NCBI GenBank assembly: GCA_964601355.1
Contig: CAZRNB010000003.1
Location: 12,963-76,962, forward strand
Direction of reading: 5' to 3'
DNA: 64,000 bases
From: CAZRNB01 sp964601355
GTDB lineage: Bacteria > Planctomycetota > Phycisphaerae > Sedimentisphaerales > Anaerobacaceae
Positions within the stretch are counted from its first letter, which is position 1. Each line of letters begins with the position of its first letter. The translations under genes and the position numbers were made by a program. The notes below the pieces were generated by a model that saw only the letters and a list, made by a program, of their open reading frames with translations, was not told the origin of the DNA and searched no databases. Positions 31,971 to 40,569 of the stretch are shown piece by piece.

Positions 31971-34571
31971 TTACATGGGCTTGTCACTTAATGGCGCCGG
32001 ACATGCTGTGCAGGCAGATGCCATATCACGGATGAGCACACACGAATCATTTTCAGCAGCCCAGTTTAGAACTCCGTCAAACTCGTTTTCCGAACTCTTC
32101 GCTAATAAATAAACAGCTATCATACGAACAGGCCACCTGGGATGTTTTAGATTCTTTGCAACAACATTCATCAGCTCGGCATCTAACGGCAATGAAAGCA
32201 TCTCAGCCATAGTATGGACATTAACTTCCCAATTGTCTTTGACAGTATTGAGGAGTAATCCCGAATCCTGCAACAACGCCGATTTCAGAAAACTCGGCAT
32301 CCATTCGGCATACTTATATCTATAAAGCGTCCCTTGCCCGGTCATTGTATGCTGTTCTTTCAGAAGTCCGACAAACAGCTCCGCGATGCTGATTTTCCGG
32401 CTGGTCCGAGACGTTCTAATCGAGCTGAATAGATTTTGAAGGTAACTACTGCTCAGCTCGACTCCCGGCCTTCTCACCATAATTTTAACCGGCTTAATAC
32501 AAAGCAGCCCACCAGGGATTGGGTCAAGATAAAGCGTGAACTCTAAATTTAAAGATGCCTGTGGGAAGCCAAGCAGCAACTGCCTGAGCTCTCCCGTCAC
32601 AAGCCGTACAGGAGCAAGAAGGCTCTTGCCCGGCTCAATAACCGGCGCAGAACCAATCTTAAGAGACACTAAGCTCGGCATATTCCTATTGAGGTCTCCA
32701 CTAATAGTGACATCGATCCTGATATTGCCGTTGAATAACCCATCGTTACTAATGACGATAGGCTCAGGAGAATTATTCATTATAGTAATTTGTCCCATCG
32801 GACTTAATTCACTGCCGTAGGAAAACTCGTTGCTGCCGGCACTAAACTGAACCGATATTATTTTATCAGGGCTCATAAACTCCGGAACGATCGCCTGGCC
32901 AAAACTATTTCTCAGCACGGAAAGGACATAATTAGGGTCAACAGGTGGACTGTACCGTTGGCCCTGCTGGGCCAAAAGCTCTTTTGCTCGTTCTGCTGCA
33001 AGCGAGGCGGGGTCTCGAGAAATAGCGGACTTTAGAGTCTCAATCGCAGCGTCTTTCTGCCCTTCTGCTAATTGAACCTGGGCCTGCACTAAATCTGAGA
33101 TTTGATTACGCTCATAATTTTCAACAAGGGGCTTAGCCCATTCCATCTGCTGATTCATCATCAGCGCATAAGCCAGAAGGGCAGAGGCAAAAGCCGAACC
33201 GGAATCAGTTGAATATGCCTTGTTGGCCCAGTTTAAAGCTTTAGATGCGTCTTCTTTAGCAAAACAATAAAACCATGCAAACTGCTTGGCGTTAAGCTGT
33301 TGTGGGTAAATGTCGGTTTGAATCTCCGCTGCAGATTCATTGGGTTCGGGACCCTGCTTAAGAAGCTGCTGGGCTTTTAGCTCGGCTGCCTGGAATATCC
33401 GCTCTGCCTCATCTTTGTCGCCTATTTTCGCTGCCGCTCTGCCGGCCAAAGCCTCGACGAGAATGTCGAACCGGCCGTTTCTACGAACGTACTCGGCAAT
33501 TTGTACACAGTTGCCCCGGTTTTGTTCGCTATTGTAGCTGCTGATTATCCAGGGAAGGTAGATACTCGGAGGCAAAGATTCATCCGGATTGAGGAAGCTA
33601 AATAAATCAGCACAATATTTATAAGCTGCGGCAGCTATGTCGTAAAGGTGTCCGCCATGAGCGGATTCGGCATACTGTGCAAAGGCCAGCGCCGCGTCGA
33701 TATCCATAGGATTTTCACGCAGCATTAACCTAAGATGCTCAAAATATATTGCCGGACTGACCTTCTCAGGGGCAAGCTCAACCAGCTTTGTAAATGCCTG
33801 TTTATTATATTTGTTATTTAAGTAAGCTCTAACAAAAAGCGATTGAGCGGCAATAAAATCGGCTTTTTCCACCATTAACAGGCCCAGCAAAGTAGCTGCT
33901 TCGGAATCTAAAGCGGCATTCTTTCCCTCAAGCTCAGCCATAATTTGCTCCAGGATTTTCTCCCGCTGCTCACGAGTATCGCAGCGATCGAGCAGATATG
34001 TAATCGCCGATCTGGCCACATCGAGGTCAGCCTGCCCGCCGTACCACCCTGCGTTTTCTCTATCAAATCCTCCAGATACTTTGGGCAGGCGGGCCGATTT
34101 ACTTACGTACTCAGCAAGCCAGCTATAAACTTGTTGAGAATTGTCTCGGTTTGAATTTTCACACGCAAGCCTTATCAATAATGACAGAATTCGTTCAGAA
34201 TTAAGTGAGCTCCCCAGCGAGCCTGCAGGAGGATTAAGTCGAGATGAAGTGCCGGCCAGCTCCCGAGCGGCGGTTAAAAATACAATTGCCTGCTCGGCCT
34301 GCGGCGTAGTGACATTGTCAGAACCAATAAGAGCAGAGGCTATCTCGTAAAACCTATCAGCAACGGACTGCGACAAAAGAGGCTCAATCCGTTCCGCTTT
34401 GGTTAGCCTATCTGGACGGATGGGACTAACAGACCCTTGTGTGATTATTTCCCCGATCCGGGTCGATGTGAGCGGAACTTTAGACCGGCACAAACTCACA
34501 TTTGATGTGCAGCATACAAGTGCCGATAATATCACTAAAAAAAACCTTCCTTTGAGCATCAAACTATCCAT
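31971..34571 (-). CDS. Large exported TPR-type protein
   Basis: An 866-aa protein starting with a signal-peptide-like segment (GRFFLVILSALVCCTSNVSL), so exported or a lipoprotein (a cysteine pair lies at its end). The body shows repeated helical pairs of TPR character, for example ESLLVEKADFIAAQSLFVRA-like and YNSEQNRGNCVQIAEYVRRN segments, and an Ala/Glu-rich ALMMNQQMEWAKPLVENYER. A later all-beta part (SPEPIVISNDGLFNGNIRID) may be an Ig-like or accessory domain. I recognise no enzyme. Long exported TPR proteins are frequent in planctomycetes. It is monocistronic here and convergent with the LuxR-type gene. Confidence 0.7.
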   Translation of the reverse strand: MDSLMLKGRFFLVILSALVCCTSNVSLCRSKVPLTSTRIGEIITQGSVSPIRPDRLTKAERIEPLLSQSVADRFYEIASALIGSDNVTTPQAEQAIVFLTAARELAGTSSRLNPPAGSLGSSLNSERILSLLIRLACENSNRDNSQQVYSWLAEYVSKSARLPKVSGGFDRENAGWYGGQADLDVARSAITYLLDRCDTREQREKILEQIMAELEGKNAALDSEAATLLGLLMVEKADFIAAQSLFVRAYLNNKYNKQAFTKLVELAPEKVSPAIYFEHLRLMLRENPMDIDAALAFAQYAESAHGGHLYDIAAAAYKYCADLFSFLNPDESLPPSIYLPWIISSYNSEQNRGNCVQIAEYVRRNGRFDILVEALAGRAAAKIGDKDEAERIFQAAELKAQQLLKQGPEPNESAAEIQTDIYPQQLNAKQFAWFYCFAKEDASKALNWANKAYSTDSGSAFASALLAYALMMNQQMEWAKPLVENYERNQISDLVQAQVQLAEGQKDAAIETLKSAISRDPASLAAERAKELLAQQGQRYSPPVDPNYVLSVLRNSFGQAIVPEFMSPDKIISVQFSAGSNEFSYGSELSPMGQITIMNNSPEPIVISNDGLFNGNIRIDVTISGDLNRNMPSLVSLKIGSAPVIEPGKSLLAPVRLVTGELRQLLLGFPQASLNLEFTLYLDPIPGGLLCIKPVKIMVRRPGVELSSSYLQNLFSSIRTSRTSRKISIAELFVGLLKEQHTMTGQGTLYRYKYAEWMPSFLKSALLQDSGLLLNTVKDNWEVNVHTMAEMLSLPLDAELMNVVAKNLKHPRWPVRMIAVYLLAKSSENEFDGVLNWAAENDSCVLIRDMASACTACPAPLSDKPM

Positions 34572-34706
34572 ATTCAGGCCCGTAAAACGCTACTAACTTA
34601 TTTCGGGTAATTATCTTAGCTGCTTTAGCGTAAAAATCCTTAAGAAAAAAAGCGGCTGAACACGCTGCATATTTAGAAAGTATCTCAAAATTGTCACCTC
34701 TTCGAC

Positions 34707-34802
34707 AATGTCTTCGACTGAGCTCCCCTCGACAGGCTCGGAGCCTGAGCTTATCGACGGCAGCCGGATGTCCTCATGGCAGGCTCGCAGCGAGGTCGAA
34801 GG
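34707..34802. repeat. Rearranged CTTCGAC/GTCGAAGG palindromic repeat
   Basis: Begins CTTCGACTGAGCTCCCCTCG and ends GCAGCGAGGTCGAAGG, with GACAGGCTCGGAGCCTGAGC in the middle. It is the same vocabulary as the repeats at 8316-8356 and 8612-8665 in another order. The 278-bp gap 34572-34849 holds nothing else that I can identify. Confidence 0.6.
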
Positions 34803-34849
34803 AAAAGTCAAGGGAACGGATTTATTGCAGGGTTCACGAATACCCGGTT

Positions 34850-35146
34850 TCAGCTATCATCACTGGAGTATCTATCGGCAAAGATTTCGATACTTTCTGT
34901 GTAGTCAGACGACTCTTTGCTGGTGAACTTGTCTAACTGTTTTTGTGCCAAAAAGATTTTAAGTGCTGTAATACCACAGCCAACACCGGCTATGAAAAAC
35001 ACCATAGCGGCAAGAAATGCAAAAATCTTCGGTAAGACTAAAATGACAGCTCCAAAGCCGATTAATAGCAGTCCCGTGAAAAAAATTACTGCCGCAAGGC
35101 CTCGGGATGCTTGTGATACCATATTTGTATAGAAGCGAAAGCTCAT
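34850..35146 (-). CDS. Small two-TM membrane protein
   Basis: A 98-aa protein with two adjacent membrane helices (LAAVIFFTGLLLIGFGAVIL and IFAFLAAMVFFIAGVGCGIT) and an acidic, serine-rich cytosolic tail (KESSDYTESIEIFADRYSSD). No motif points to a function. It may be the last gene downstream of groEL only by position; a hairpin-rich 270-bp gap lies between. Confidence 0.6.
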   Translation of the reverse strand: MSFRFYTNMVSQASRGLAAVIFFTGLLLIGFGAVILVLPKIFAFLAAMVFFIAGVGCGITALKIFLAQKQLDKFTSKESSDYTESIEIFADRYSSDDS

Positions 35147-35189
35147 ATATGGCTTCTTGCTTACCTTTTGAACTTTTGCAGAATTTTAA

Positions 35190-35233
35190 CCGTCGCCCCT
35201 GCTCCTGTCTTCCGACAGGAAGACGCAGGGGCC
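35190..35233. repeat. Hairpin repeat, copy near groEL
   Basis: CCCCTGC...GCAGGGG outer stem around CCTGTC-TTCC-GACAGG. It is almost identical to 37550-37593 (one or two changes). The right arm ends GGGGCCAAAC, a variant of the GGGGCTAAAY tail found at other hairpins in this window. Confidence 0.8.
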
Positions 35234-35360
35234 AAACACTTTACAATAATTATCGGCAAAGGAATGTGTTTTACACAAATTCATTTCCAAAACAAAAATA
35301 AAAAAATCGCCCCCATGTTTGCCTGTACAAACGGGCATGAGGGCGAGATTAAATATTTAG

Positions 35361-35407
35361 CCCCCAAATCCCCGCCTGCGCGAGGACAAGTTTATTTGGG
35401 GGTTTTT
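35361..35407. terminator. Hairpin with T-run downstream of groEL
   Basis: CCCCCAAAT (35361-35369) pairs with ATTTGGGGG (35394-35402), followed on the plus strand by TTTTT. It lies 9 bp past the groEL stop. For groEL transcription (minus strand) the stem is there but the T-run is on the other side, so its direction as a terminator is uncertain. Confidence 0.45.
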
Positions 35408-35415
35408 CTCCTATG

Positions 35416-37041
35416 TTAGTACATTCCGCCACCCCCAGGCGGCATCGCAGGAATCTCTTTCTTTTCGGGAATTTCGCTGACAATAGCATCAGTCGTAAGA
35501 AGCAGCGACGCAATTGATGCGCCATTCTGCAGCGCCACCCTTTCAACCTTTGTCGGTACAATCACGCCGAATTTAATCATATCCCCGTATTCCTTCCGCA
35601 GAGCATCATAGCCGAAGTTCTTTTCTTTACTGTCCATGACTTTCTGGGCCACGATTGAGCCGTCTAATCCGGCATTCTCAGCGATTTGTTTAATCGGTGC
35701 TACAATGGCTCTTCGAACTATATCGACACCAATCTTCTCATCGCCGGAAGCTTTGATTTTATCTAAGGCCGGCAGAGTTCTTAGCATGGCCACACCGCCG
35801 CCTGGCAGGATTCCCTCTTCCACCGCAGCTCTGCAGGCGTGCATCGCGTCTTCCACACGGGCCTTTTTCTCCTTCATCTCGGCTTCAGTGGCTGCCCCGA
35901 CCTTAATAATCGCAACGCCGCCGGAGAGTTTCGCAAGACGTTCCTGGAGCTTCTCTATGTCGTAATCGCTTGTGGAGCTCTCGATTTCCTTTTTAATCTG
36001 TTCGATTCTTCCCTTGATAGCATCGGTGCTACCTGCTCCCTCGATGATGGTGGTTGTATCCTTGTCGATTTTCACTTGTTTGGCTGAGCCAAGCTGCCGC
36101 AGCTCAATATTCTCCAATTCCAGCCCGAGGTCCTCAAAAATGGCCTCGCCGCCGGTCAGGACAGCGATGTCGCTGAGCATGGCTTTTCGCCTGTCGCCAA
36201 AACCGGGCGCCTTGACGGCGGCGCACTGCAGAACGCCGCGCAATTTATTGACTACAAGCGTCGCTAGCGCTTCTCCCTCGACATCCTCCGCAATAATCAG
36301 CAGAGGTTTGCCTTGTTTGGCAACTTTTTCAAGCAGCGGAATCATCGATTTTACCGAACTAATTTTTTTCTCGTTCACCAGGATATAAGGCTTATCCAGA
36401 ACAACCGACATATTTTCCAGCTTGTTGATAAAATGCGGACTGAGATAGCCCTTGTCGAACTGCATACCTTCGACCAGCTCGACTACTGTTTCCAGGGATT
36501 GCCCTTCTTCAACGGTAATGACGCCGTCTTTGCCGACTTTGTCCATTGCCTCGGCTAATTTCCCGCCGATTTCAAGGTCCTGGTTCGCTGAGCAGGTTGC
36601 AACCTGCTCGATCTGCTTGCTCGAGTCAACGGATATGCTCATTTTTTGCAGCTCTTCGATGATTTTTTCGACGGCCTGATTTATGCCGTTTTTAACCTGC
36701 ATAGAATTAGCGCCGGCTGTGATATTTTTAAGGCCCTCGCTGAAGATGCTTTCAGCAAGGATTGTGGCCGTCGTTGTGCCGTCGCCGGCCACGGTGGACG
36801 TTTTAGAAGCCACTTCCTTTACCATTTGTGCGCCCATGTTCTCATAAGCATCTTCTAATTCGATCTCTTTGGCCACCGTGACGCCGTCCTTGGTGACGGT
36901 TGGTGAGCCGTATGATTTTTCCAGGATTACATTTCTGCCGCAGGGTCCGAGCGTAATCTTAACCGCTTTGGATAGTTTCTTCACACCCTCCAGAATATAC
37001 CCGCGTGCATCAGTACCATAAGCTATTTTTTTAGCTGCCAT
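35416..37041 (-). CDS. groEL: Chaperonin GroEL (60 kDa)
   Basis: Tetradecameric ATP-driven folding chamber. The 541-aa protein shows the family signatures: KITLGPCGRNVILEKSYGSP, the ATP-site VAGDGTTTATILAESIF, NGINQAVEKIIEEL, and the C-terminal Gly/Met tail (PPGGGGMY). AGGAG precedes the ATG at 37039-37041. groES lies 113 bp upstream on the same strand, the usual groESL order, though the spacer is longer than usual and contains an inverted repeat of CGATTTCCGATT-type text. I see no CIRCE element. Confidence 0.97.
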   Translation of the reverse strand: MAAKKIAYGTDARGYILEGVKKLSKAVKITLGPCGRNVILEKSYGSPTVTKDGVTVAKEIELEDAYENMGAQMVKEVASKTSTVAGDGTTTATILAESIFSEGLKNITAGANSMQVKNGINQAVEKIIEELQKMSISVDSSKQIEQVATCSANQDLEIGGKLAEAMDKVGKDGVITVEEGQSLETVVELVEGMQFDKGYLSPHFINKLENMSVVLDKPYILVNEKKISSVKSMIPLLEKVAKQGKPLLIIAEDVEGEALATLVVNKLRGVLQCAAVKAPGFGDRRKAMLSDIAVLTGGEAIFEDLGLELENIELRQLGSAKQVKIDKDTTTIIEGAGSTDAIKGRIEQIKKEIESSTSDYDIEKLQERLAKLSGGVAIIKVGAATEAEMKEKKARVEDAMHACRAAVEEGILPGGGVAMLRTLPALDKIKASGDEKIGVDIVRRAIVAPIKQIAENAGLDGSIVAQKVMDSKEKNFGYDALRKEYGDMIKFGVIVPTKVERVALQNGASIASLLLTTDAIVSEIPEKKEIPAMPPGGGGMY

Positions 37042-37154
37042 TTTTTGCCTTCTCCTTTCAGGATATAATCAAAACGCTGTAATGAAATTTTCGATTTCCG
37101 ATTGCCAATTGTCGATTTGAAATCGAAAATCGGAAATTGACATTCGGCAATCGC
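37042..37154. repeat. groES-groEL spacer with inverted simple repeat
   Basis: CGATTTCCGATTGCCAATTG is followed by GAAATCGAAAATCGGAAATT, roughly complementary, so the intercistronic RNA can fold into a long imperfect hairpin. Such a structure may set the groES/groEL ratio. Confidence 0.5.
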
Positions 37155-37445
37155 TTAGTTTTCAATCACTGCCATAATATCCGATTCATCCATAATCAGA
37201 AACTCTTTGCCTTCTATTTTTATTTCTGTACCGGCATAACTTGTGAAAAGCACCAGGTCACTTTTTTTGACCTGCATTTCTTTTCGTGTCCCATCGTCGA
37301 GAATTTTACCTTCGCCGACGCTTATGATTTTTCCTTTTTGTGGTTTTTCCTTAGCGGTATCCGGCAGAACTATTCCGCCGGCTGTTTTGTTTTCCGCCTC
37401 GACGCGCTCGACAAGCACCTTATCTGCCAATGGCCGAATCTTCAT
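37155..37445 (-). CDS. groES: Co-chaperonin GroES (10 kDa)
   Basis: Heptameric lid for GroEL. 96 aa with the expected start MKIRPLADKVLVERVEAENK and the mobile loop TAGGIVLPDTAKEKPQKGKI. GKILDDGTRKEMQVKKSDLV, then LFTSYAGTEIKIEGKEFLIM and the ending MDESDIMAVIEN, follow the family. AAAGGAG stands before the ATG at 37443-37445. It is the first gene of the groESL unit; regulatory sequence upstream shows an imperfect GTGCTACG...CGCAGAGTAGCA inverted repeat but not the HrcA operator. Confidence 0.97.
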   Translation of the reverse strand: MKIRPLADKVLVERVEAENKTAGGIVLPDTAKEKPQKGKIISVGEGKILDDGTRKEMQVKKSDLVLFTSYAGTEIKIEGKEFLIMDESDIMAVIEN

Positions 37446-37549
37446 TTGTATCTACTCCTTTCCAAAAAAACTCTCGTGCTACGCAGCGCTTCGCAGAGTA
37501 GCAACTATGGTTTATTTTCGCGAATCAAATCATCAAAATCAATAACAAA

Positions 37550-37593
37550 CCGTCACCCCTGCTCCTGTCTTCCGACAGGAAGACGCAGGGGCT
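37550..37593. repeat. Hairpin repeat, copy near groES
   Basis: Same hairpin as 35190-35233: CCCCTGC...GCAGGGG around CCTGTC-TTCC-GACAGG, right arm ending GGGGCTAAAC. The two copies flank the groESL operon. Confidence 0.8.
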
Positions 37594-37607
37594 AAACGAA
37601 ATCAAAT

Positions 37608-38021
37608 TCATTCCGCGAAAATATCGCTGTTATATTTCTTCAAAAATAACCTGTTTAAGACCTGCTGCAGGACAGCCAAATCCACTGGCTTATCAATCAC
37701 ACCAAAGACATTTAGCTGCAATGCTTTACCGAGAATATCTTCATTTGTTGTGCTTGCCAGCAGGATGCACGGCAGCATCGGATAATCCATGCGAATAATC
37801 TTTATTGTCGCCAACCAGTTCGATTTTTCGCTGTCCATATCTACAATGGTGGTATGAATTCTCCTGTTGTGGATGATGTGGACGAAATCATGCGGGTCAT
37901 CAGCCATGAGTAGATTTACACCTCTCGGCCTGAGAATATCGCGCAGTACCTGCGGCCAAGCCCAGTTTGCACCACTGGTCAAAAGATTTATCTCTTCAAG
38001 TTTTGACAGGTTAGAAACCAT
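37608..38021 (-). CDS. Receiver (REC)-like domain protein
   Basis: A 137-aa single-domain protein. TTIVDMDSEKSNWLATIKII places an Asp at the end of the third strand as in phosphoacceptor sites. LPCILLASTTNEDILGKALQ gives the Thr/Ser switch strand and NVFGVIDKPVDLAVLQQVLN the conserved Lys-Pro. The first strand has ADDPHDFVHII for the acidic pair. So it can act as a stand-alone response regulator or adaptor. No kinase or output domain is adjacent. It is convergent or independent of groES, 160 bp away. Confidence 0.75.
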   Translation of the reverse strand: MVSNLSKLEEINLLTSGANWAWPQVLRDILRPRGVNLLMADDPHDFVHIIHNRRIHTTIVDMDSEKSNWLATIKIIRMDYPMLPCILLASTTNEDILGKALQLNVFGVIDKPVDLAVLQQVLNRLFLKKYNSDIFAE

Positions 38022-38189
38022 ATATATAAAACTTCCTATTTTGTATGTGCAAATATCGTGCCAAGAGCCTTACATTAAGACGAGGTTTATATAACTGCTT
38101 ATTATAATGGTAGTTATGCGGGGGAAATGAGTCCTCGCTTAGTATGGCAAAATTGCAGATGTGCCTGCTTATACTGTCAGGCTGGCAGT

Positions 38190-38648
38190 TTATTTAAGTT
38201 TTACTTCAAATGTTGTAAGATTATCGAGTATGTGTTTCAAATCTTGCTCAAATCGCTTGATCTCACCTGTTGAAAATCCCTCATAATATAATATAGTCAT
38301 TTCCTGCGATGCTTCTACGTATTTGCTTTCCATATCTTTGTCTTTTTCTGTTCGGTATATAAGGATTTTTCGCCTGTCTTTTCGGCAATGCCGGCGTTTG
38401 AGATATCCCATCTCTTCGAGCCTGTCCAGCATACTGGTCAGGGTGGATTTCCCAAGCTGTGTTTTCTTCGCAAGCTCATTTATCGAAACGCCGTCTCTTT
38501 GCCAGAGCGCAAACATAATTCTGCCCTGGGCGGGATTAATCTCGATTCCGTATTCTTTCAATCTACGGACAAAGATTCTCTCGCTGACCTGGCGGATTTT
38601 GGCCATCAGGAAACCTGCCTGTCGCTGTTGTTTCATTGTCTTGGCCAT
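38190..38648 (-). CDS. MarR-family transcriptional regulator
   Basis: A 152-aa dimeric winged-helix repressor. The core INPAQGRIMFALWQRDGVSI, NELAKKTQLGKSTLTSMLDR and LEEMGYLKRRHCRKDRRK gives helix-turn-helix and an Arg-rich wing with the D-R-R signature. Terminal helices for dimerisation are present. It is the last gene of a tightly spaced minus-strand run (nitroreductase, NTF2-PPOX, NTF2-like, DUF3788, MarR), 32 bp after DUF3788. It may regulate that run in response to a small aromatic or oxidant; this is inference. Confidence 0.85.
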   Translation of the reverse strand: MAKTMKQQRQAGFLMAKIRQVSERIFVRRLKEYGIEINPAQGRIMFALWQRDGVSINELAKKTQLGKSTLTSMLDRLEEMGYLKRRHCRKDRRKILIYRTEKDKDMESKYVEASQEMTILYYEGFSTGEIKRFEQDLKHILDNLTTFEVKLK

Positions 38649-38680
38649 GTTTCTTTGGAATAAATCTTTTTAGTGCAGAG

Positions 38681-39100
38681 CTAATTGGCCATCTTGATGG
38701 CGGCCAGCCCCTTCATTATGCCAACATCCTGTTTCTTCCTCACCTCCAAACGAAAACCCCTGCCTTCAGCATAAATTTTTGCCTCGTTGATCGTCGTCAA
38801 AATATCCTTTGGCAGGTCACTTTGGCGTGCAGCTTCAGTCGCCTTTTGCCCGAATACGAACGCGCAGAGAAAGTAACGCTGGCACGGTATCAAATAAAAG
38901 ATTGGTCGCTTCTTATCCTTCAGCCGCAGTGCCCAGCCGTAATTCTTGCCGCCGTAAACCCATTCTTGTATGACAGGCTCATACTCTTTGGTAGCATGGT
39001 CGGCCAAATCATCCCACAGTTTTTTGGTTTGTCCCAGGACCTCTGCAAGGTCATTATCAGTAGGTTTTTTTGATTTGTCGTCTAAAATACTCAATGCCAT
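38681..39100 (-). CDS. DUF3788-like protein
   Basis: 139 aa from the ATG at 39098-39100, which has an excellent AGGAGG 6 nt upstream; a longer frame is ignored. The sequence (MALSILDDKSKKPTDNDLAE, LWDDLADHATKEY, YGWALRLKDKKRPIFYLIPC) resembles the DUF3788 group of small, soluble proteins found near stress and redox genes. No catalytic motif is known. Part of the same operon-like run, 14 bp after the NTF2-like gene. Confidence 0.65.
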   Translation of the reverse strand: MALSILDDKSKKPTDNDLAEVLGQTKKLWDDLADHATKEYEPVIQEWVYGGKNYGWALRLKDKKRPIFYLIPCQRYFLCAFVFGQKATEAARQSDLPKDILTTINEAKIYAEGRGFRLEVRKKQDVGIMKGLAAIKMAN

Positions 39101-39114
39101 CGGATTCCTCCTTG

Positions 39115-39624
39115 TCACCTTGGATTGGGAACGGAATAATGACCGTGCAACACCTTCCACTGACCGTCCCGCAAGACATAAACAAGAGACACCGCAAAGG
39201 GACTGCTGAACGTTTGGCCGTCCGACAAAGTGACTGTCGATGTACCTTGAGCTATGAGTAAGGCAGTCTCCGGTGAGATGACAGTCACATAAGTCTGTTC
39301 ATAGGTGCGCTTTAACTGGGAAATCCCTTCAAATCCTTTTTTGACAGCCTCATAAGCTTCCTGGCGGGTTTTAAACAATCGGCCATCCTGGATTATAAGC
39401 CCTTTGTCGAAATTCAGGATATAGCTAAAGAATTTTTCTACATCAAGATTATTGTCTGCGTGGGTCATCTCGATATGTGTTTTCAGTACAGCCTTTTCAA
39501 TGGCCTGCTGTTGCACAAGGGGGACAGCGTTTTTATCATTCTCCGAAAGGAGTCCTTCGGACTGAACCGCCCAAACTACTGAAACACAGGCCAATACAAG
39601 AATCGCCTTAAAAACATTAGACAT
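39115..39624 (-). CDS. Exported NTF2/SnoaL-like protein
   Basis: 169 aa from ATG 39622-39624 (AAAGGAG upstream). It starts with a signal peptide (MSNVFKAILVLACVSVVWAV), so periplasmic. The rest fits the DUF4440/SnoaL-like NTF2 fold, a cone-shaped pocket: VEKFFSYILNFDKGLIIQDG, GFEGISQLKRTYEQTYVTVI, VSLVYVLRDGQWKVLHGHYS. Members bind small ligands or act as accessory enzymes. Related by fold to the N-terminal domain of the next upstream gene. Confidence 0.7.
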   Translation of the reverse strand: MSNVFKAILVLACVSVVWAVQSEGLLSENDKNAVPLVQQQAIEKAVLKTHIEMTHADNNLDVEKFFSYILNFDKGLIIQDGRLFKTRQEAYEAVKKGFEGISQLKRTYEQTYVTVISPETALLIAQGTSTVTLSDGQTFSSPFAVSLVYVLRDGQWKVLHGHYSVPNPR

Positions 39625-39669
39625 TGTTTTCTCCTTTCTACAGTACAATTTTATGCTTTGATATATGAC

Positions 39670-40569
39670 TTATAATTTGAATTCAAACGGTCCATTCCGA
39701 CACCAGCCTTTAGCTATTGAGGGTGTCAGTTTCATGATTCCATATTCCGGTCCTTCCGGTCCGTTGGGATAGTACATAGTCCAGCCCTTTTGCCAGATTC
39801 GATTTTTAAGTTCCTGATTCGCGACAACTTCAATTTCTCCACCAAGCATCAGGCCAATGAATTGATTCGCATCGCAGAAATATACAGACACCTTAGGATT
39901 ATTCTGTATACGTGTCATCTTCGGAGATTGCATACTGGTTGACAAATAAAGCACGAAATCATTGTCATCTTCTTCATGCAAATTAACCAATGAAGGATAT
40001 TCCCTGGTATATCGCAGATTGTTCATGGCCGTGGTGTGTGGGAAGCCATCCGCATCGATCGTCGTCAACTGGCAGACTGGCGAGGTCGCCATCAGATCCA
40101 GACAGATCCCTCTTACATCTTGCTTCTTGCCTCTTTCTTCTTTCTCAACCGGACACGCCTGGATCTGGCGAGACCCGGGGATCAGGGTTCGCCAGGCGAT
40201 CTGCCAGTCCTCGCCTTCCCTGACGAAGACCAGGATCTCATGCCCGTCGTCTGTGAAGGTCTTGCCCTGATAGTCCCAGGCGCAGTCGTACCGGCAGGTC
40301 ACCACCGCGGTGTTGCCCCAGATGTCGATCTGCTCATCCGAGCCGTCGAGCCTGTGGAAGACCATCCGCGAGCAGGCGTCCTCATAGTATCGCAGGCATG
40401 TGGCCTTGCCCTCAGCGCGGCGGTCAAGCCCTGGCAGGACCATGACCACGCGGTCATGGAAGAAGGGGCCGAGTCGGTCGAATCCCTTCCCCTCCTTGAA
40501 GGTTCGGTTGATGGTCTCGACGATCTGCCAGATCCGGTCTCTGGTTTGTTTCGTGCTTGTGTCGGTCAT
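39670..40569 (-). CDS. NTF2-like and pyridoxamine-phosphate-oxidase-like fusion
   Basis: 299 aa from the ATG at 40567-40569, which overlaps the upstream nitroreductase stop (ATGA). Residues 1-130 are an NTF2/SnoaL-like domain (RIWQIVETINRTFKEGKGFD ... ITVREGEDWQIAWRTLIPG-like end). Residues about 145-299 are a flavin-binding PPOX-like split barrel (SPVCQLTTIDADGFPHTTAM, PKMTRIQNNPKVSVYFCDAN, FIGLMLGGEIEV). The C-terminal half is clearly related to the protein at 42742-43203. PPOX-like proteins of this group bind FMN, F420 or heme. The fusion suggests a flavin-linked detoxification step with the adjacent nitroreductase. Confidence 0.75.
   Translation of the reverse strand: MTDTSTKQTRDRIWQIVETINRTFKEGKGFDRLGPFFHDRVVMVLPGLDRRAEGKATCLRYYEDACSRMVFHRLDGSDEQIDIWGNTAVVTCRYDCAWDYQGKTFTDDGHEILVFVREGEDWQIAWRTLIPGSRQIQACPVEKEERGKKQDVRGICLDLMATSPVCQLTTIDADGFPHTTAMNNLRYTREYPSLVNLHEEDDNDFVLYLSTSMQSPKMTRIQNNPKVSVYFCDANQFIGLMLGGEIEVVANQELKNRIWQKGWTMYYPNGPEGPEYGIMKLTPSIAKGWCRNGPFEFKL

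Noticed and set aside
37446..37600. CIRCE (HrcA) operator before groES
   Set aside because: The TTAGCACTC-N9-GAGTGCTAA element is not present; only an imperfect GTGCTACG...GTAGCA inverted repeat is seen.
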